Shown: piece by piece, positions 34,634 through 42,391 of the stretch | How positions within the stretch are numbered: the stretch's first letter is position 1 | How the letters are laid out: the number at the start of each line of letters is the position of its first letter | From: Arthrobacter sp. MN05-02 | GTDB lineage: Bacteria; Actinomycetota; Actinomycetes; Actinomycetales; Micrococcaceae | NCBI GenBank assembly: GCA_004001285.1 | Contig: AP018697.1 | Coordinates: 310,001-374,000 of the forward strand | DNA: 64,000 bases | Direction: 5' to 3' | The notes under the pieces: model-generated | The model's database searches: none | What the model was told of the DNA's origin: nothing | The model's input: the letters and a program-made list of their open reading frames with translations, nothing else | Translations under genes and position numbers: made by a program

Positions 34634-34849
34634 CTGCGCCGGATCTTCCCAGCCAACGCCGTGGTTCGAGCCGTAGCATCACGGCGGATGCCGGCAGCGG
34701 AAACGGCCGGCCGGCATGCCCGACACATCCGGACCGGTCGAGGGCCGATCCGGCGCCCTGCGGTTGCCCGGGAGAACCACCTGGGATATTTGTAAAGGTT
34801 CCAAGCGTTGAACCCCCGGCAACCCCTTCCCCGAGACGAAAGGGCTTTC

Positions 34850-35350
34850 GTGAGACTCCTGCATGCGGTGGCCGGGCTGGCATTCGCCATGGCCCTGACC
34901 GGGTGCAGCCAGGGGGCAACGGGCCCCGCCGAGACCATGCTCACCATGCCCGCCAGCCCGTCCCCCGGGCCGACTCTCCTCTCCCTGCCACCCCAGGAGT
35001 CTGATCCTGCCGTGTCCGGGGAGGGTGCGACGCGCGGCGCGGGAACGGGGCCGGCGGTGGACCCGGACCCGTCGGAGCACTGCGTCATCGTGGCGGGCGG
35101 GGTCACCACGGCCATGCTCGCGCCGCTGAGCCTCCGCTCCAACTCCGACCCGGAGGAACTCGTCGCCCTCGAGCAGCAGATCCTCGACCTGCGGGAGAAG
35201 GTGCCGGCGGACCTGCACGACGACTTCACCACCCTCGCCTATTCCGTCGAGGCCCCGCCGGAGGGGTCGGGCACGTTCGACGAGAAGGCCTTCCGGCGTG
35301 CCATGGTGCCGGTGCAGGACTGGCTGGGTCGGCACTGCACCCACTCCTGA
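34850..35350 (+). CDS. Putative lipoprotein of unknown function
   Basis: The 166-residue product begins MRLLHAVAGLAFAMALTGCS, a short signal with lipobox LTGC, so the Cys (about residue 19) would be lipidated. A Pro/Ser/Gly-rich linker follows, then a helical domain (SEHCVIVAGGVTTAMLAPLSLRSNSDPEELVALEQQILDLREK) with two Cys residues that could form a disulfide (EHC... and GRHC near the end). GTG 34850 is chosen over an upstream in-frame start because it gives a proper signal peptide and has AAAGGG in front. No family recognised. Confidence 0.72.
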   Translation: MRLLHAVAGLAFAMALTGCSQGATGPAETMLTMPASPSPGPTLLSLPPQESDPAVSGEGATRGAGTGPAVDPDPSEHCVIVAGGVTTAMLAPLSLRSNSDPEELVALEQQILDLREKVPADLHDDFTTLAYSVEAPPEGSGTFDEKAFRRAMVPVQDWLGRHCTHS

Positions 35351-35454
35351 CCGCGTCCCGTCGGCGGCGCCGGTCCTCGCGGGGCACGCCGGGTTCCTGC
35401 CCCGCAGGCCGTGCCGTGGCTTAGGCTGGGCACAAGCGAAAGGGGTCGACGTCG

Positions 35455-35913
35455 ATGATCGAGCAACCTCCAGGGCGGCCGCTGCCGGCCCTGCCGGACG
35501 CACCTGCCGGACGGACCGTGATCGGTGACGCAGCCGCGGTGAAGATCGCAGCCATCGCCGCCCGGGCCGTTCCGGGAGTCCACGCCCTGGGGCCCGGTGC
35601 CGGACGGGCGCTCGGAGCCATCCGGGACGCCGTCGGGGCGAACGATCCGGCGCACGGCGTGAAAGTGGAGGTGGGCCAGACCCAGCTCGCCGTGGACATC
35701 AGCCTCGTCGCCGACTACGGCTATGCCCTCAATGCCCTGGCAGATGCCGTCCGCGTCGCCGTCTACGATGCGCTGACCGATCTGGTGGGACTCGAAGTCA
35801 TCGAGGTCAACGTCGAAGTCCTCGACGTGCACCTGCAGCCTCCGGCCGAGACCAAGACGGGCGAGCGCGTCCGCCCGACGGGTTCCACCCAGCTGAAGCA
35901 ACCGGTCGAGTGA
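35455..35913 (+). CDS. Asp23/Gls24-family envelope protein
   Basis: The 152-residue product is a single Asp23 domain: TVIGDAAAVKIAAIAARAVPGVHALGPG, then GVKVEVGQTQLAVDISLVADYGYALNALADAVRVAVYDALTDLVGLEVIEVNVEVLDV. In Staphylococcus, Asp23 polymerises under the membrane and is tied to it by AmaP; loss triggers a cell-wall stress response. It is the first gene of a five-gene operon and is soluble. ATG 35455 follows GAAAGGGG; a TAGGCT hexamer at about 35421-35426 may be the promoter -10. Confidence 0.9.
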   Translation: MIEQPPGRPLPALPDAPAGRTVIGDAAAVKIAAIAARAVPGVHALGPGAGRALGAIRDAVGANDPAHGVKVEVGQTQLAVDISLVADYGYALNALADAVRVAVYDALTDLVGLEVIEVNVEVLDVHLQPPAETKTGERVRPTGSTQLKQPVE

Positions 35914-35920
35914 GGCAGTC

Positions 35921-36112
35921 GTGACTCCCACCATCATCGGCATGGCCACCGGAGCCGTCCTGGCTTTCGCCGCCCTCATCTTCGGGTTCTGGGGCTTCGT
36001 GCTGACCCTCGTGCTGGTCCTCGCCGGTGCCGTCCTCGGGCGCATCATCGAGGGCAGGCTCGACCTGCGCGGTGTCCTCGACGCCCTGTCCGGCCGACGC
36101 TCGTCCTCGTGA
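35921..36112 (+). CDS. Small membrane protein, DUF2273 type
   Basis: The 63-residue product has two close hydrophobic helices (IIGMATGAVLAFAALIFGFWG and FVLTLVLVLAGAVLGRIIEG) and the C-terminal LDLRGVLDALSGRR. This matches DUF2273, which is regularly found beside asp23 genes. It probably helps anchor the Asp23 network. GTG 35921 lies 7 nt after asp23 and the end overlaps the next gene by 4 nt. Confidence 0.85.
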   Translation: MTPTIIGMATGAVLAFAALIFGFWGFVLTLVLVLAGAVLGRIIEGRLDLRGVLDALSGRRSSS

Positions 36113-36528
36113 CCACCGAGCCACTCCACGCCGCGACCACCCGTTCCATGGCCTCCCTCTCCGCGCCGCGGCACCGCGCGTCGCCCGCGGGGCACAACCG
36201 CATCACGACCCAGGCCCTGACGAGCACCGCACAGGCCGCCGCGGCGGAAGTGCTCGGAGTGCAGCCCGCGCAGGTCCGGGCATCGTTCACCGACGACCAT
36301 GGCCTGCTCGCCCTCCTCCTGGCGCTACCGCTGCCCGTGCCACCCCTGGCCCGCGTGCTGGACGATCCCGGCGTCGTGGAGTCGTTCGGCGGCCCCCTGT
36401 GGGCGCGGGTGGAAGCGGCCCGCACGCCGATCCGGGAGCGCGTCGAGTCACTCACCGGGGCACGCCTGAGCCGCGTCGACGTCCGCGTCATCGGCAGCAC
36501 CGTCGCCAAGGGGGCGAGGGTGCTGTGA
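36109..36528 (+). CDS. Divergent Asp23-like soluble protein
   Basis: The 139-residue product has no membrane helix. Its middle and end resemble an Asp23 domain split by an insertion: ITTQALTSTAQAAAAEVLGVQPAQVRASF matches the first helix and strand, and IRERVESLTGARLSRVDVRVIGSTV matches the last helix and strand. Between them lies a Pro/Leu-rich insert (LLALPLPVPPLARVLDDPG). The similarity is my own reading and not a database result. GTG 36109 overlaps the DUF2273 gene by 4 nt, and its TGA overlaps the next GTG. Confidence 0.65.
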   Translation: MTTEPLHAATTRSMASLSAPRHRASPAGHNRITTQALTSTAQAAAAEVLGVQPAQVRASFTDDHGLLALLLALPLPVPPLARVLDDPGVVESFGGPLWARVEAARTPIRERVESLTGARLSRVDVRVIGSTVAKGARVL

Positions 36529-37127
36529 GGGCGGATCCGCTCGACCGCTCGACACCTGCATCCACCGCCCGCCTCGTGCGCAGGGAACTCCATTCCTCGC
36601 GGGCCGTCGCCTCCGTGGTGACGGCGGTCCTGCTGATCGTGGCACTCCTCGTCCTGCTGTTCGAGGCGCTGCTGAAGGCGGTGGGGGACGAGCCGTTCCT
36701 CGTGGACCTCGAGGCCGCGGCAGCACGGGTCGGGGTACTGCCCGGTGCAGCGCCCGCCTCCCTGCTCGGCGCCGGATCCGCCCTGCTGCTCGTGCTCGGA
36801 ACACTCCTCCTCCTGCTCGCCGTGCTGCCCGGCCGCAGGCCCCGGTACACCATCCCCAACGAGCGGGCCGCCGTGGTCGTCGACGCCGAGGTGGTGGCGT
36901 CGTCGCTCGCCCGCAGGGCACGGACGGCGGCAGGGGTGGGGCCCGAGCAGGTGCTCGTGACCGTGGGCCGGACGACCGTCACCGTGCAGGTCCGGCCGAC
37001 GTCCGGTGTCCCCGTGGACGCCGATGCGGTGCGGGTGGCGGTCGCCGACGACCTCCGTCGCTCGAGCGTGGCGCCCGAACCCCGCATCACCGTCGTCGTC
37101 GCCGAGTCGGGGGTGATCGGGCAGTGA
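36525..37127 (+). CDS. DUF6286-like membrane protein of the Asp23 operon
   Basis: The 200-residue product has two helices (about residues 21-44, AVASVVTAVLLIVALLVLLFE; and 72-97, LLGAGSALLLVLGTLLLLLAV) joined by an acidic loop. A cytosolic C-terminal domain (YTIPNERAAVVVDAEVVASSLARRARTAAGVG...VTVQVRPTSGVPVDADAVRVAVADDL) again looks Asp23-like. GTG 36525 overlaps the previous stop as GTGA; this start removes a long extension that has no similarity. It probably ties the network to the membrane. Confidence 0.72.
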   Translation: MRADPLDRSTPASTARLVRRELHSSRAVASVVTAVLLIVALLVLLFEALLKAVGDEPFLVDLEAAAARVGVLPGAAPASLLGAGSALLLVLGTLLLLLAVLPGRRPRYTIPNERAAVVVDAEVVASSLARRARTAAGVGPEQVLVTVGRTTVTVQVRPTSGVPVDADAVRVAVADDLRRSSVAPEPRITVVVAESGVIGQ

Positions 37128-37759
37128 ACACCACGCCGCGCGTGCTCAACCGTCTCGTGCTCGCCGTCGTCGGGCTCCTCGCCCTCGCCGCCGGGACCTT
37201 CGGCCTCGCGCTCCTCACCGTTCCCGCCGTCGCCTCCTGGTGGCGCGGCACCGCTCCGCGCATCGGGGAGAGCATCGACGGCGTCCGCAGGCGGACCACG
37301 CTCGAGGGGCAGGAGGACACCTGGCTGTGGGGCGCACTCGCAGCCGTGCTCCTCGCGCTGGTCGTCCTGCTCGCGCTGTGGATCGCCGCGCAGGGGAGGG
37401 GGCGCACCGGGGTGTTCGCCGCCGTCGGCGGGCGGGACGGGTCCTCACCGCGTCCGGACGGCGGGACCGCGGGATCGGTGACGATCACGGCGGCGGCCGC
37501 CGAGCAGGCGCTCAAGGCAGCGCTGCTCGAGCGTCCGGACCTCGCCGGCGCCTCCGTGAGCACGTGGGAGCTCCGGGGAGTCCCGGGCCTGCGCGTCCGG
37601 GTGTTCCCGAGGAAAGGGGTCCCGCCCTACACCGTCGCGGTCGAGGTCTCCCGCCTGGTCGAGGCCCTCGACCAGGTGACGGGTTACCGGACTCCCGTGC
37701 TCATCAGCATCAGTTCAGGGGCGCGCGTCCGCTTCACCAGGGCCGAGCGCGTCAGCTGA
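37124..37759 (+). CDS. AmaP-like membrane anchor of the Asp23 operon
   Basis: The 211-residue product has the AmaP layout: an N-terminal helix (VLNRLVLAVVGLLALAAGTFGLALL), an outer loop, a second helix (WLWGALAAVLLALVVLLALWIAA, about 66-90) and a cytosolic domain of about 110 residues (GSVTITAAAAEQALKAALLE...LRVRVFPRKGVPPYTVAVEVSRLVEALDQV). AmaP recruits Asp23 to the membrane in Staphylococcus. GTG 37124 overlaps the preceding gene by 4 nt. It is the last gene of the operon. Confidence 0.72.
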   Translation: MNTTPRVLNRLVLAVVGLLALAAGTFGLALLTVPAVASWWRGTAPRIGESIDGVRRRTTLEGQEDTWLWGALAAVLLALVVLLALWIAAQGRGRTGVFAAVGGRDGSSPRPDGGTAGSVTITAAAAEQALKAALLERPDLAGASVSTWELRGVPGLRVRVFPRKGVPPYTVAVEVSRLVEALDQVTGYRTPVLISISSGARVRFTRAERVS

Positions 37760-37814
37760 CCCCTGTGAATCAGGTCACGATTCCGTATCGAAGCCGTGAG
37801 GGTTCCCCAGCGAG

Positions 37815-37843
37815 TTGTCGGCCGCTTTGTAAGCGCTTACGCT
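37815..37843 (+). promoter_or_regulatory. Promoter of the agl-type operon
   Basis: TTGTCG (37815-37820) and TACGCT (37838-37843) are separated by 17 nt. The LacI operator overlaps the spacer and the -10 box. Confidence 0.65.
37829..37840. promoter_or_regulatory. LacI-family operator of the agl-type operon
   Basis: GTAAGCGCTTAC is a perfect 12-bp palindrome with the central CG of LacI sites. It covers the end of the promoter spacer and part of the -10 box, so bound repressor would block polymerase. The LacI gene at 41368 is the likely cognate. Confidence 0.8.
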
Positions 37844-37942
37844 GACTCTCATCATTCAGTGAGGCGGCACAGCCCCGGCGCTCGGCCTTCGTGGCCGTCA
37901 GCCAGGTTCACGGAGTACCGCAAGACAAAGGAGTCTGTTTCC

Positions 37943-39289
37943 ATGGCGAACATTCGCTCACGAAAGTACCTGCTGCCCACGGCAGCACTCAGCGTCTCCC
38001 TCTTCGCACTCGCCGGGTGCGGTTCCGGAGGATCCGACAGCGCCGGTTCGGGCGACGCGGACTGTACCGCCTACGAGTCCTACGGGACGTTCGAGGACGC
38101 CGAGGTCAGCGTCTACTCGACCATCGTCGACGTGGAGGCCGAACTGCTCGAGAACTCCTGGGCCGACTTCTCGGAGTGCACGGGGATCGACGTGGCCTAC
38201 GAGGGCTCCAAGGAGTTCGAGACCCAGGTCGGCGTCCGCGCACAGGGCGGCACTGCTCCCGACCTCGCGATCTTCCCGCAGCCCGGCCTGCTCGCCGCGC
38301 AGGCCGGCAACCTGAAGCCCGCCCCGCAGGCCGTCTCGGACCTCGTGGACGAGGGCTGGTCCCCCGACTGGAAGAAGTACGGCACCGTGGACGGCACCTT
38401 CTACGGCGCTCCGATGCTCGCGAACATCAAGGGCTACGTCTGGTACGTCCCCGCGACCTTCGAGGAGAAGGGCTGGGAGGTCCCGACCACGTGGGACGAG
38501 ATGACCGAGCTGACGGAGAAGATCGCCAGCGAGGAAGAGGAGATGAAGCCCTGGTGCGCAGGCTTCGAGTCCGGCGAGGCGACCGGCTGGCCGGGAACCG
38601 ACTGGATCGAGGACGCGGTGCTCCGCGACCACGGCCCCGAGGTCTACGACCAGTGGGTGGCCCACGAGATCCCCTTCGACGATCCGCGGATCGTCGAGTC
38701 CTTCGACCGCGTCGGTGAGATCCTCAAGAACGACGACTACGTCAACGGCGGCTTCGGCGACTCGCGCTCCATCCTGTCGACGGCGTTCGCCGAGGCGGGC
38801 CAGCCGGTCCTCGACGGCCAGTGCGCCATGCACCACCAGGCCTCGTTCCAGGCGGCCAACTGGCCCGAAGGGACCAATGTCGCCGAGGACGGCGACGTGT
38901 GGGCCTTCATGACCCTTCCCGTCGATCCAGCCGCAGGAACAGCGATCACCGGTGGTGGCGAGATGATCGGCGCCTACGCGGATCGTCCCGAGGTCGTCGC
39001 CCTGCAGACCTATCTCGCGACTGCCGAGTTCGCCAACGCCCGGGTGTCCCAGGGTGGAGCGATCAGTGCCAACAAGGGACTGGACCCGGAACTCGCAGGA
39101 TCGGACCTCGACCGCCAGTCGATCGAACTGCTGCAGGACCCCAACACGGTGTTCCGCTTCGACGCCTCCGACCTGATGCCGGGTGCCGTCGGCTCCAACT
39201 CCTTCTGGAGCGGCATCGTGAACTGGATCAACGGCTCCTCCACGGAGGAAGTGACGCAGTCCGTCGAGGACAGCTGGCCGGCGTCCTGA
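37943..39289 (+). CDS. aglE: Alpha-glucoside-type ABC transporter substrate-binding lipoprotein
   Basis: The 448-residue product has a lipoprotein signal ending LAGC (Cys25) and the mature fold of a sugar-binding protein. Segments DVEAELLENSWADFSECTGIDVAYEGSKEFETQV and APDLAIFPQPG resemble AglE of rhizobial alpha-glucoside transporters, which bind maltose, trehalose, sucrose and similar sugars. AAAGGAG precedes ATG 37943. It is the first gene of aglE-F-G-lacI. Two strong hairpins follow the stop, probably protecting this mRNA segment. Exact ligand not proven. Confidence 0.85.
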   Translation: MANIRSRKYLLPTAALSVSLFALAGCGSGGSDSAGSGDADCTAYESYGTFEDAEVSVYSTIVDVEAELLENSWADFSECTGIDVAYEGSKEFETQVGVRAQGGTAPDLAIFPQPGLLAAQAGNLKPAPQAVSDLVDEGWSPDWKKYGTVDGTFYGAPMLANIKGYVWYVPATFEEKGWEVPTTWDEMTELTEKIASEEEEMKPWCAGFESGEATGWPGTDWIEDAVLRDHGPEVYDQWVAHEIPFDDPRIVESFDRVGEILKNDDYVNGGFGDSRSILSTAFAEAGQPVLDGQCAMHHQASFQAANWPEGTNVAEDGDVWAFMTLPVDPAAGTAITGGGEMIGAYADRPEVVALQTYLATAEFANARVSQGGAISANKGLDPELAGSDLDRQSIELLQDPNTVFRFDASDLMPGAVGSNSFWSGIVNWINGSSTEEVTQSVEDSWPAS

Positions 39290-39295
39290 TGCGCT

Positions 39296-39339
39296 GACGG
39301 CCGGCACCGGCACCCGAGGAGGTGCCGGTGCCGGCCGTC
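39296..39339 (+). repeat. Strong intergenic hairpin 1 after aglE
   Basis: A perfect 19-bp stem (39296-39314 with 39321-39339) closes a 6-nt CGAGGA loop. It lies 7 nt after the aglE stop codon. There is no T-run. A role in mRNA stabilisation or partial termination is likely. Confidence 0.75.
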
Positions 39340-39349
39340 GTCGGCTGCC

Positions 39350-39380
39350 CAGGCTCCACCGCTCCGGGCGGTGGAGCCTG
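39350..39380 (+). repeat. Strong intergenic hairpin 2 after aglE
   Basis: CAGGCTCCACCGC and GCGGTGGAGCCTG form a perfect 13-bp stem with a 5-nt loop, ending 55 nt before aglF. It stands in tandem with hairpin 1. Confidence 0.72.
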
Positions 39381-39435
39381 CCAGGCCGCACTTTCCCAAG
39401 ATCACTTTCATCACGCGCACCAAGGAGGCTGGGCT

Positions 39436-40401
39436 GTGGAAGATTTCGCTGACAAAGGTTTACAGGTGGTGGTGGGACTCGCCATCTTCGCGGCCATCAT
39501 CGGCCTCATCATGCTGGTCGTGGATCGGGCTCCGAAGTCCGGACGCGAGAAGCTCCAGGTCGCAGGGTTCCTGGCGCCGGCCCTGATCCTGCTGGCCGTC
39601 GGGCTCGTCTTCCCGGCACTCCAGACCTCGTACCTGTCCTTCACGGATCGCAACGGGGACTTCGTCGGGCTGGACAACTTCGTGTGGATGTTCACGCAGC
39701 CCGAGGCCCTGGTGACCCTGAGGAACACCCTGATCTGGGTCGTCCTCGTCCCGTTGCTCGCGTCCTCGATCGGCCTGGCCTACGCGGTGTTCATCGACCG
39801 CGCCCGCGGCGAGAAGGCCCTGAAGGCCCTGGTCTTCATGCCCATGGCCATCTCCTTCGTCGGAGCCGGCGTGATCTGGCGCTTCGTCTACGCCTACAAG
39901 GGCGCCGAGCAGGACCAGATCGGACTCCTGAACCAGATCCTCGTATGGCTGGGCCAGGAACCCAAGCAGTTCCTGCTCGACGCCCCGGAGAACACGTTCT
40001 TCCTGATCGCCGTCATGATCTGGATCCAGACGGGCTTCGCGATGGTGGTCCTGTCCGCCGCCATCAAGGGCATCCCCACGGAGATCGTCGAGGCGGCGAG
40101 GCTCGACGGCGCCAGTGCGTGGCAGCAGTTCCGCAACGTCACCATCCCCACCATCCGCGGCTCCCTGATCGTCGTGATCACGACGATCACGATCGGAACC
40201 CTCAAGGTCTTCGACATTGTCCGGACCATGACCGCAGGCCAGTACGAGACCTCGGTGGTCGCCAACGAGATGTACACCCAGGCGTTCAGGGCGGGTGAGC
40301 CCGGACGGGGCGCCGCACTGGCACTGGTCCTGTTCCTGATGGTGCTGCCCGTGGTGGTCTACAACGCCCGGCTGCTCCGCAAGCAGAAGGAAATCCGATG
40401 A
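39436..40401 (+). CDS. aglF: Alpha-glucoside-type ABC transporter permease 1
   Basis: The 321-residue membrane protein has an extra N-terminal helix (LQVVVGLAIFAAIIGLIMLVV) before the usual six, as in AglF. The ATPase-coupling loop EIVEAARLDGASAWQQFRNVTIPTIRG matches the EAA motif of binding-protein-dependent permeases. It pairs with the next gene product in the membrane. GTG 39436 follows CAAGGAGG. No ATPase gene is in this operon, so a shared multi-sugar ATPase (MsiK/UgpC type) must energise it. Confidence 0.85.
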   Translation: MEDFADKGLQVVVGLAIFAAIIGLIMLVVDRAPKSGREKLQVAGFLAPALILLAVGLVFPALQTSYLSFTDRNGDFVGLDNFVWMFTQPEALVTLRNTLIWVVLVPLLASSIGLAYAVFIDRARGEKALKALVFMPMAISFVGAGVIWRFVYAYKGAEQDQIGLLNQILVWLGQEPKQFLLDAPENTFFLIAVMIWIQTGFAMVVLSAAIKGIPTEIVEAARLDGASAWQQFRNVTIPTIRGSLIVVITTITIGTLKVFDIVRTMTAGQYETSVVANEMYTQAFRAGEPGRGAALALVLFLMVLPVVVYNARLLRKQKEIR

Positions 40402-41363
40402 GCACCGTGCCCCTGCACAACGACAAAGAGCTCCTGCCGGACGTCAAGGACGACGCCACCACCGGCACCCCGACCATGCAGAAGCGCGTCCGGCAGCGGC
40501 TGACGTCGCGCGGGGCGACCGCCGCCGCGATCATCATCGCCGTGATCTGGACCGTCCCCACCTTCGGGCTCCTGATCTCGTCCTTCCGCCCCGAGGACAA
40601 CATCAAGGGCAACGGCTGGTGGAACGCCATCATCGACCGCCAGTTCACCCTGGAGAACTACGCCGACGTCCTCAGCCCCGGGGGCAGCCAGTCACCGAAC
40701 CTGCTCTCCTACTTCGTGAACTCCCTGGCGATCGTCATACCCGGCACCGTGTTCACGCTGGTCCTGGGCGCCATGGCGGCCTACATGTTCGCGTGGGGCC
40801 GGTTCCGGGGGAAGGACGGCCTCTTCATCTTCGTCTTCGCCCTGCAGATCGTCCCCCTCCAGATGGCGCTGATTCCGCTGCTCCAGCTCTTCACGCAGGT
40901 CCTGAAGTTCGGCGACTTCCAGGTGCTGCCGAGTGGCACGTACGCGCAGCTCTGGGTGGCCCACACCATCTTCGGACTGCCGCTGGCCATCTTCCTCCTG
41001 CACAACTTCATCGCGGAGATCCCCGGTGAGGTCATCGAGGCGGCCCGCGTGGACGGGGCAGGCCACAGCACCATCTTCTGGCGCATCATCGTCCCGCTGG
41101 CCACGCCGGCGCTGGCCTCCTTCGGGATCTTCCAGTTCCTCTGGCTGTGGAACGACCTCCTCGTGGCACTGGTGTTCTCCGGCGGCGGCGCGGACGTCGC
41201 GCCGATCACCCAGCGCCTGGCCGAGATCCAGGGCTCCCGCGGTGGCGAGTGGCAGCGGCTGACGGCAGGCGCGTTCGTGTCCATCATCGTCCCGCTCGCG
41301 GTGTTCTTCGGGCTCCAGCGCTACTTCGTGCGCGGCCTCCTCGCCGGCGGCCTCAAGGGCTGA
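40398..41363 (+). CDS. aglG: Alpha-glucoside-type ABC transporter permease 2
   Basis: The 321-residue protein has six membrane helices after a hydrophilic N-terminus of about 35 residues and the EAA loop EIPGEVIEAARVDGAGHSTIFWRIIVPLATPA. It is the second permease subunit of the importer. The start overlaps aglF by 4 nt (ATGA). The C-terminal FFGLQRYFVRGLLAGGLKG is typical of MalG-like subunits. Confidence 0.87.
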   Translation: MSTVPLHNDKELLPDVKDDATTGTPTMQKRVRQRLTSRGATAAAIIIAVIWTVPTFGLLISSFRPEDNIKGNGWWNAIIDRQFTLENYADVLSPGGSQSPNLLSYFVNSLAIVIPGTVFTLVLGAMAAYMFAWGRFRGKDGLFIFVFALQIVPLQMALIPLLQLFTQVLKFGDFQVLPSGTYAQLWVAHTIFGLPLAIFLLHNFIAEIPGEVIEAARVDGAGHSTIFWRIIVPLATPALASFGIFQFLWLWNDLLVALVFSGGGADVAPITQRLAEIQGSRGGEWQRLTAGAFVSIIVPLAVFFGLQRYFVRGLLAGGLKG

Positions 41364-41367
41364 GCTC

Positions 41368-42378
41368 GTGACCAGCATCGACGACGTCGCGGCGTCCCTC
41401 GGCGTCTCCACGGCCACGGTGTCCCGCGCCCTGCGCGGGCTGCCGGGAGTGGCCGAGAAGACGCGCGCACGGGTCAACTCGACGGCGAAGGAGCTGGGGT
41501 ACGTGCCGTCGTCGTCGGCGTCCGGACTCGCGTCCGGACGCACGATGGCGATGGGCGTCCTGGTCCCGGTGATCGACCGCTGGTTCTTCTCGGCCGTCCT
41601 CGAGGGCATCGACCGACAGCTGCGGGCGGCCGGGTACGACCTCGTGCTGTTCAGCCTCGGCGGGGACGGGGTGAACCGCGACCGCGTGTTCCACCGCTCC
41701 ATCCTGCGACGGCGCATCGATGCCCTGCTGGTCATGTCCATGCACCTGACGGCGGAGGAGCGGAAGGCGGTCCAGCAGCTGGAGTACCCGAACGTCGTGA
41801 TCGGCGGTGCGGTCGAGGGCGTACGCCATGTCGGGATCGATGACGCGCAGGCTGCCCGAGACGCCGTGGAGCACCTGATCGGGCTCGGCCACACGCGGAT
41901 CGCCCACATGCGGGGCGGCGGGTCCTTCGACATCGACTTCGAGGTGCCTCGACTCAGGGAGCAGGCCTACCAGGACGCCATGACCGACCACGGGCTGGCG
42001 GTGCGGGAGGACTGGACGGCCTTCGGTGACTTCCGCTTCGTCACCTCACGCACGTCGGCGCTGGCGATGCTCGCCGATCCCCGGGACCGGCCGACGGCGG
42101 TGTTCTGCTCCTCGGACGAGATGGCGTTCGGCGTGCTGAAGGCTGCGGCGGAGCTGGGCATCGACGTCCCCCGCGACCTGTCGGTCATCGGTATCGACGA
42201 CCACGAGTTCGCCGAGCCGATGGGCCTGACCACCATCCGGCAGGACCCCGCAGGGCAGGGTGCCTATGCGGCCGATCTCCTGCTCGGCGAGCTGCTGCGC
42301 AACGAACCGGCGGACTACCCGCCGTCCCGGCCGCACGCACTCGTCGTTCGGCAGTCGACGGGACCGGCCCCGTCCTGA
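41368..42378 (+). CDS. LacI-family repressor of the agl-type operon
   Basis: The 336-residue product has the LacI helix-turn-helix TSIDDVAASLGVSTATVSRALRGLPGV at its N-terminus and a hinge followed by a sugar-binding-protein-like domain (MAMGVLVPVIDRWFFSAVLEGID... through CSSDEMAFGVLKAAAELGIDVPRDLSVIGIDDHE). It starts with GTG 4 nt after aglG and is the last gene of the operon. It very likely binds GTAAGCGCTTAC at 37829 and responds to an alpha-glucoside; that link is inferred. Confidence 0.9.
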   Translation: MTSIDDVAASLGVSTATVSRALRGLPGVAEKTRARVNSTAKELGYVPSSSASGLASGRTMAMGVLVPVIDRWFFSAVLEGIDRQLRAAGYDLVLFSLGGDGVNRDRVFHRSILRRRIDALLVMSMHLTAEERKAVQQLEYPNVVIGGAVEGVRHVGIDDAQAARDAVEHLIGLGHTRIAHMRGGGSFDIDFEVPRLREQAYQDAMTDHGLAVREDWTAFGDFRFVTSRTSALAMLADPRDRPTAVFCSSDEMAFGVLKAAAELGIDVPRDLSVIGIDDHEFAEPMGLTTIRQDPAGQGAYAADLLLGELLRNEPADYPPSRPHALVVRQSTGPAPS

Positions 42379-42391
42379 GCGCTCCGCGTCC

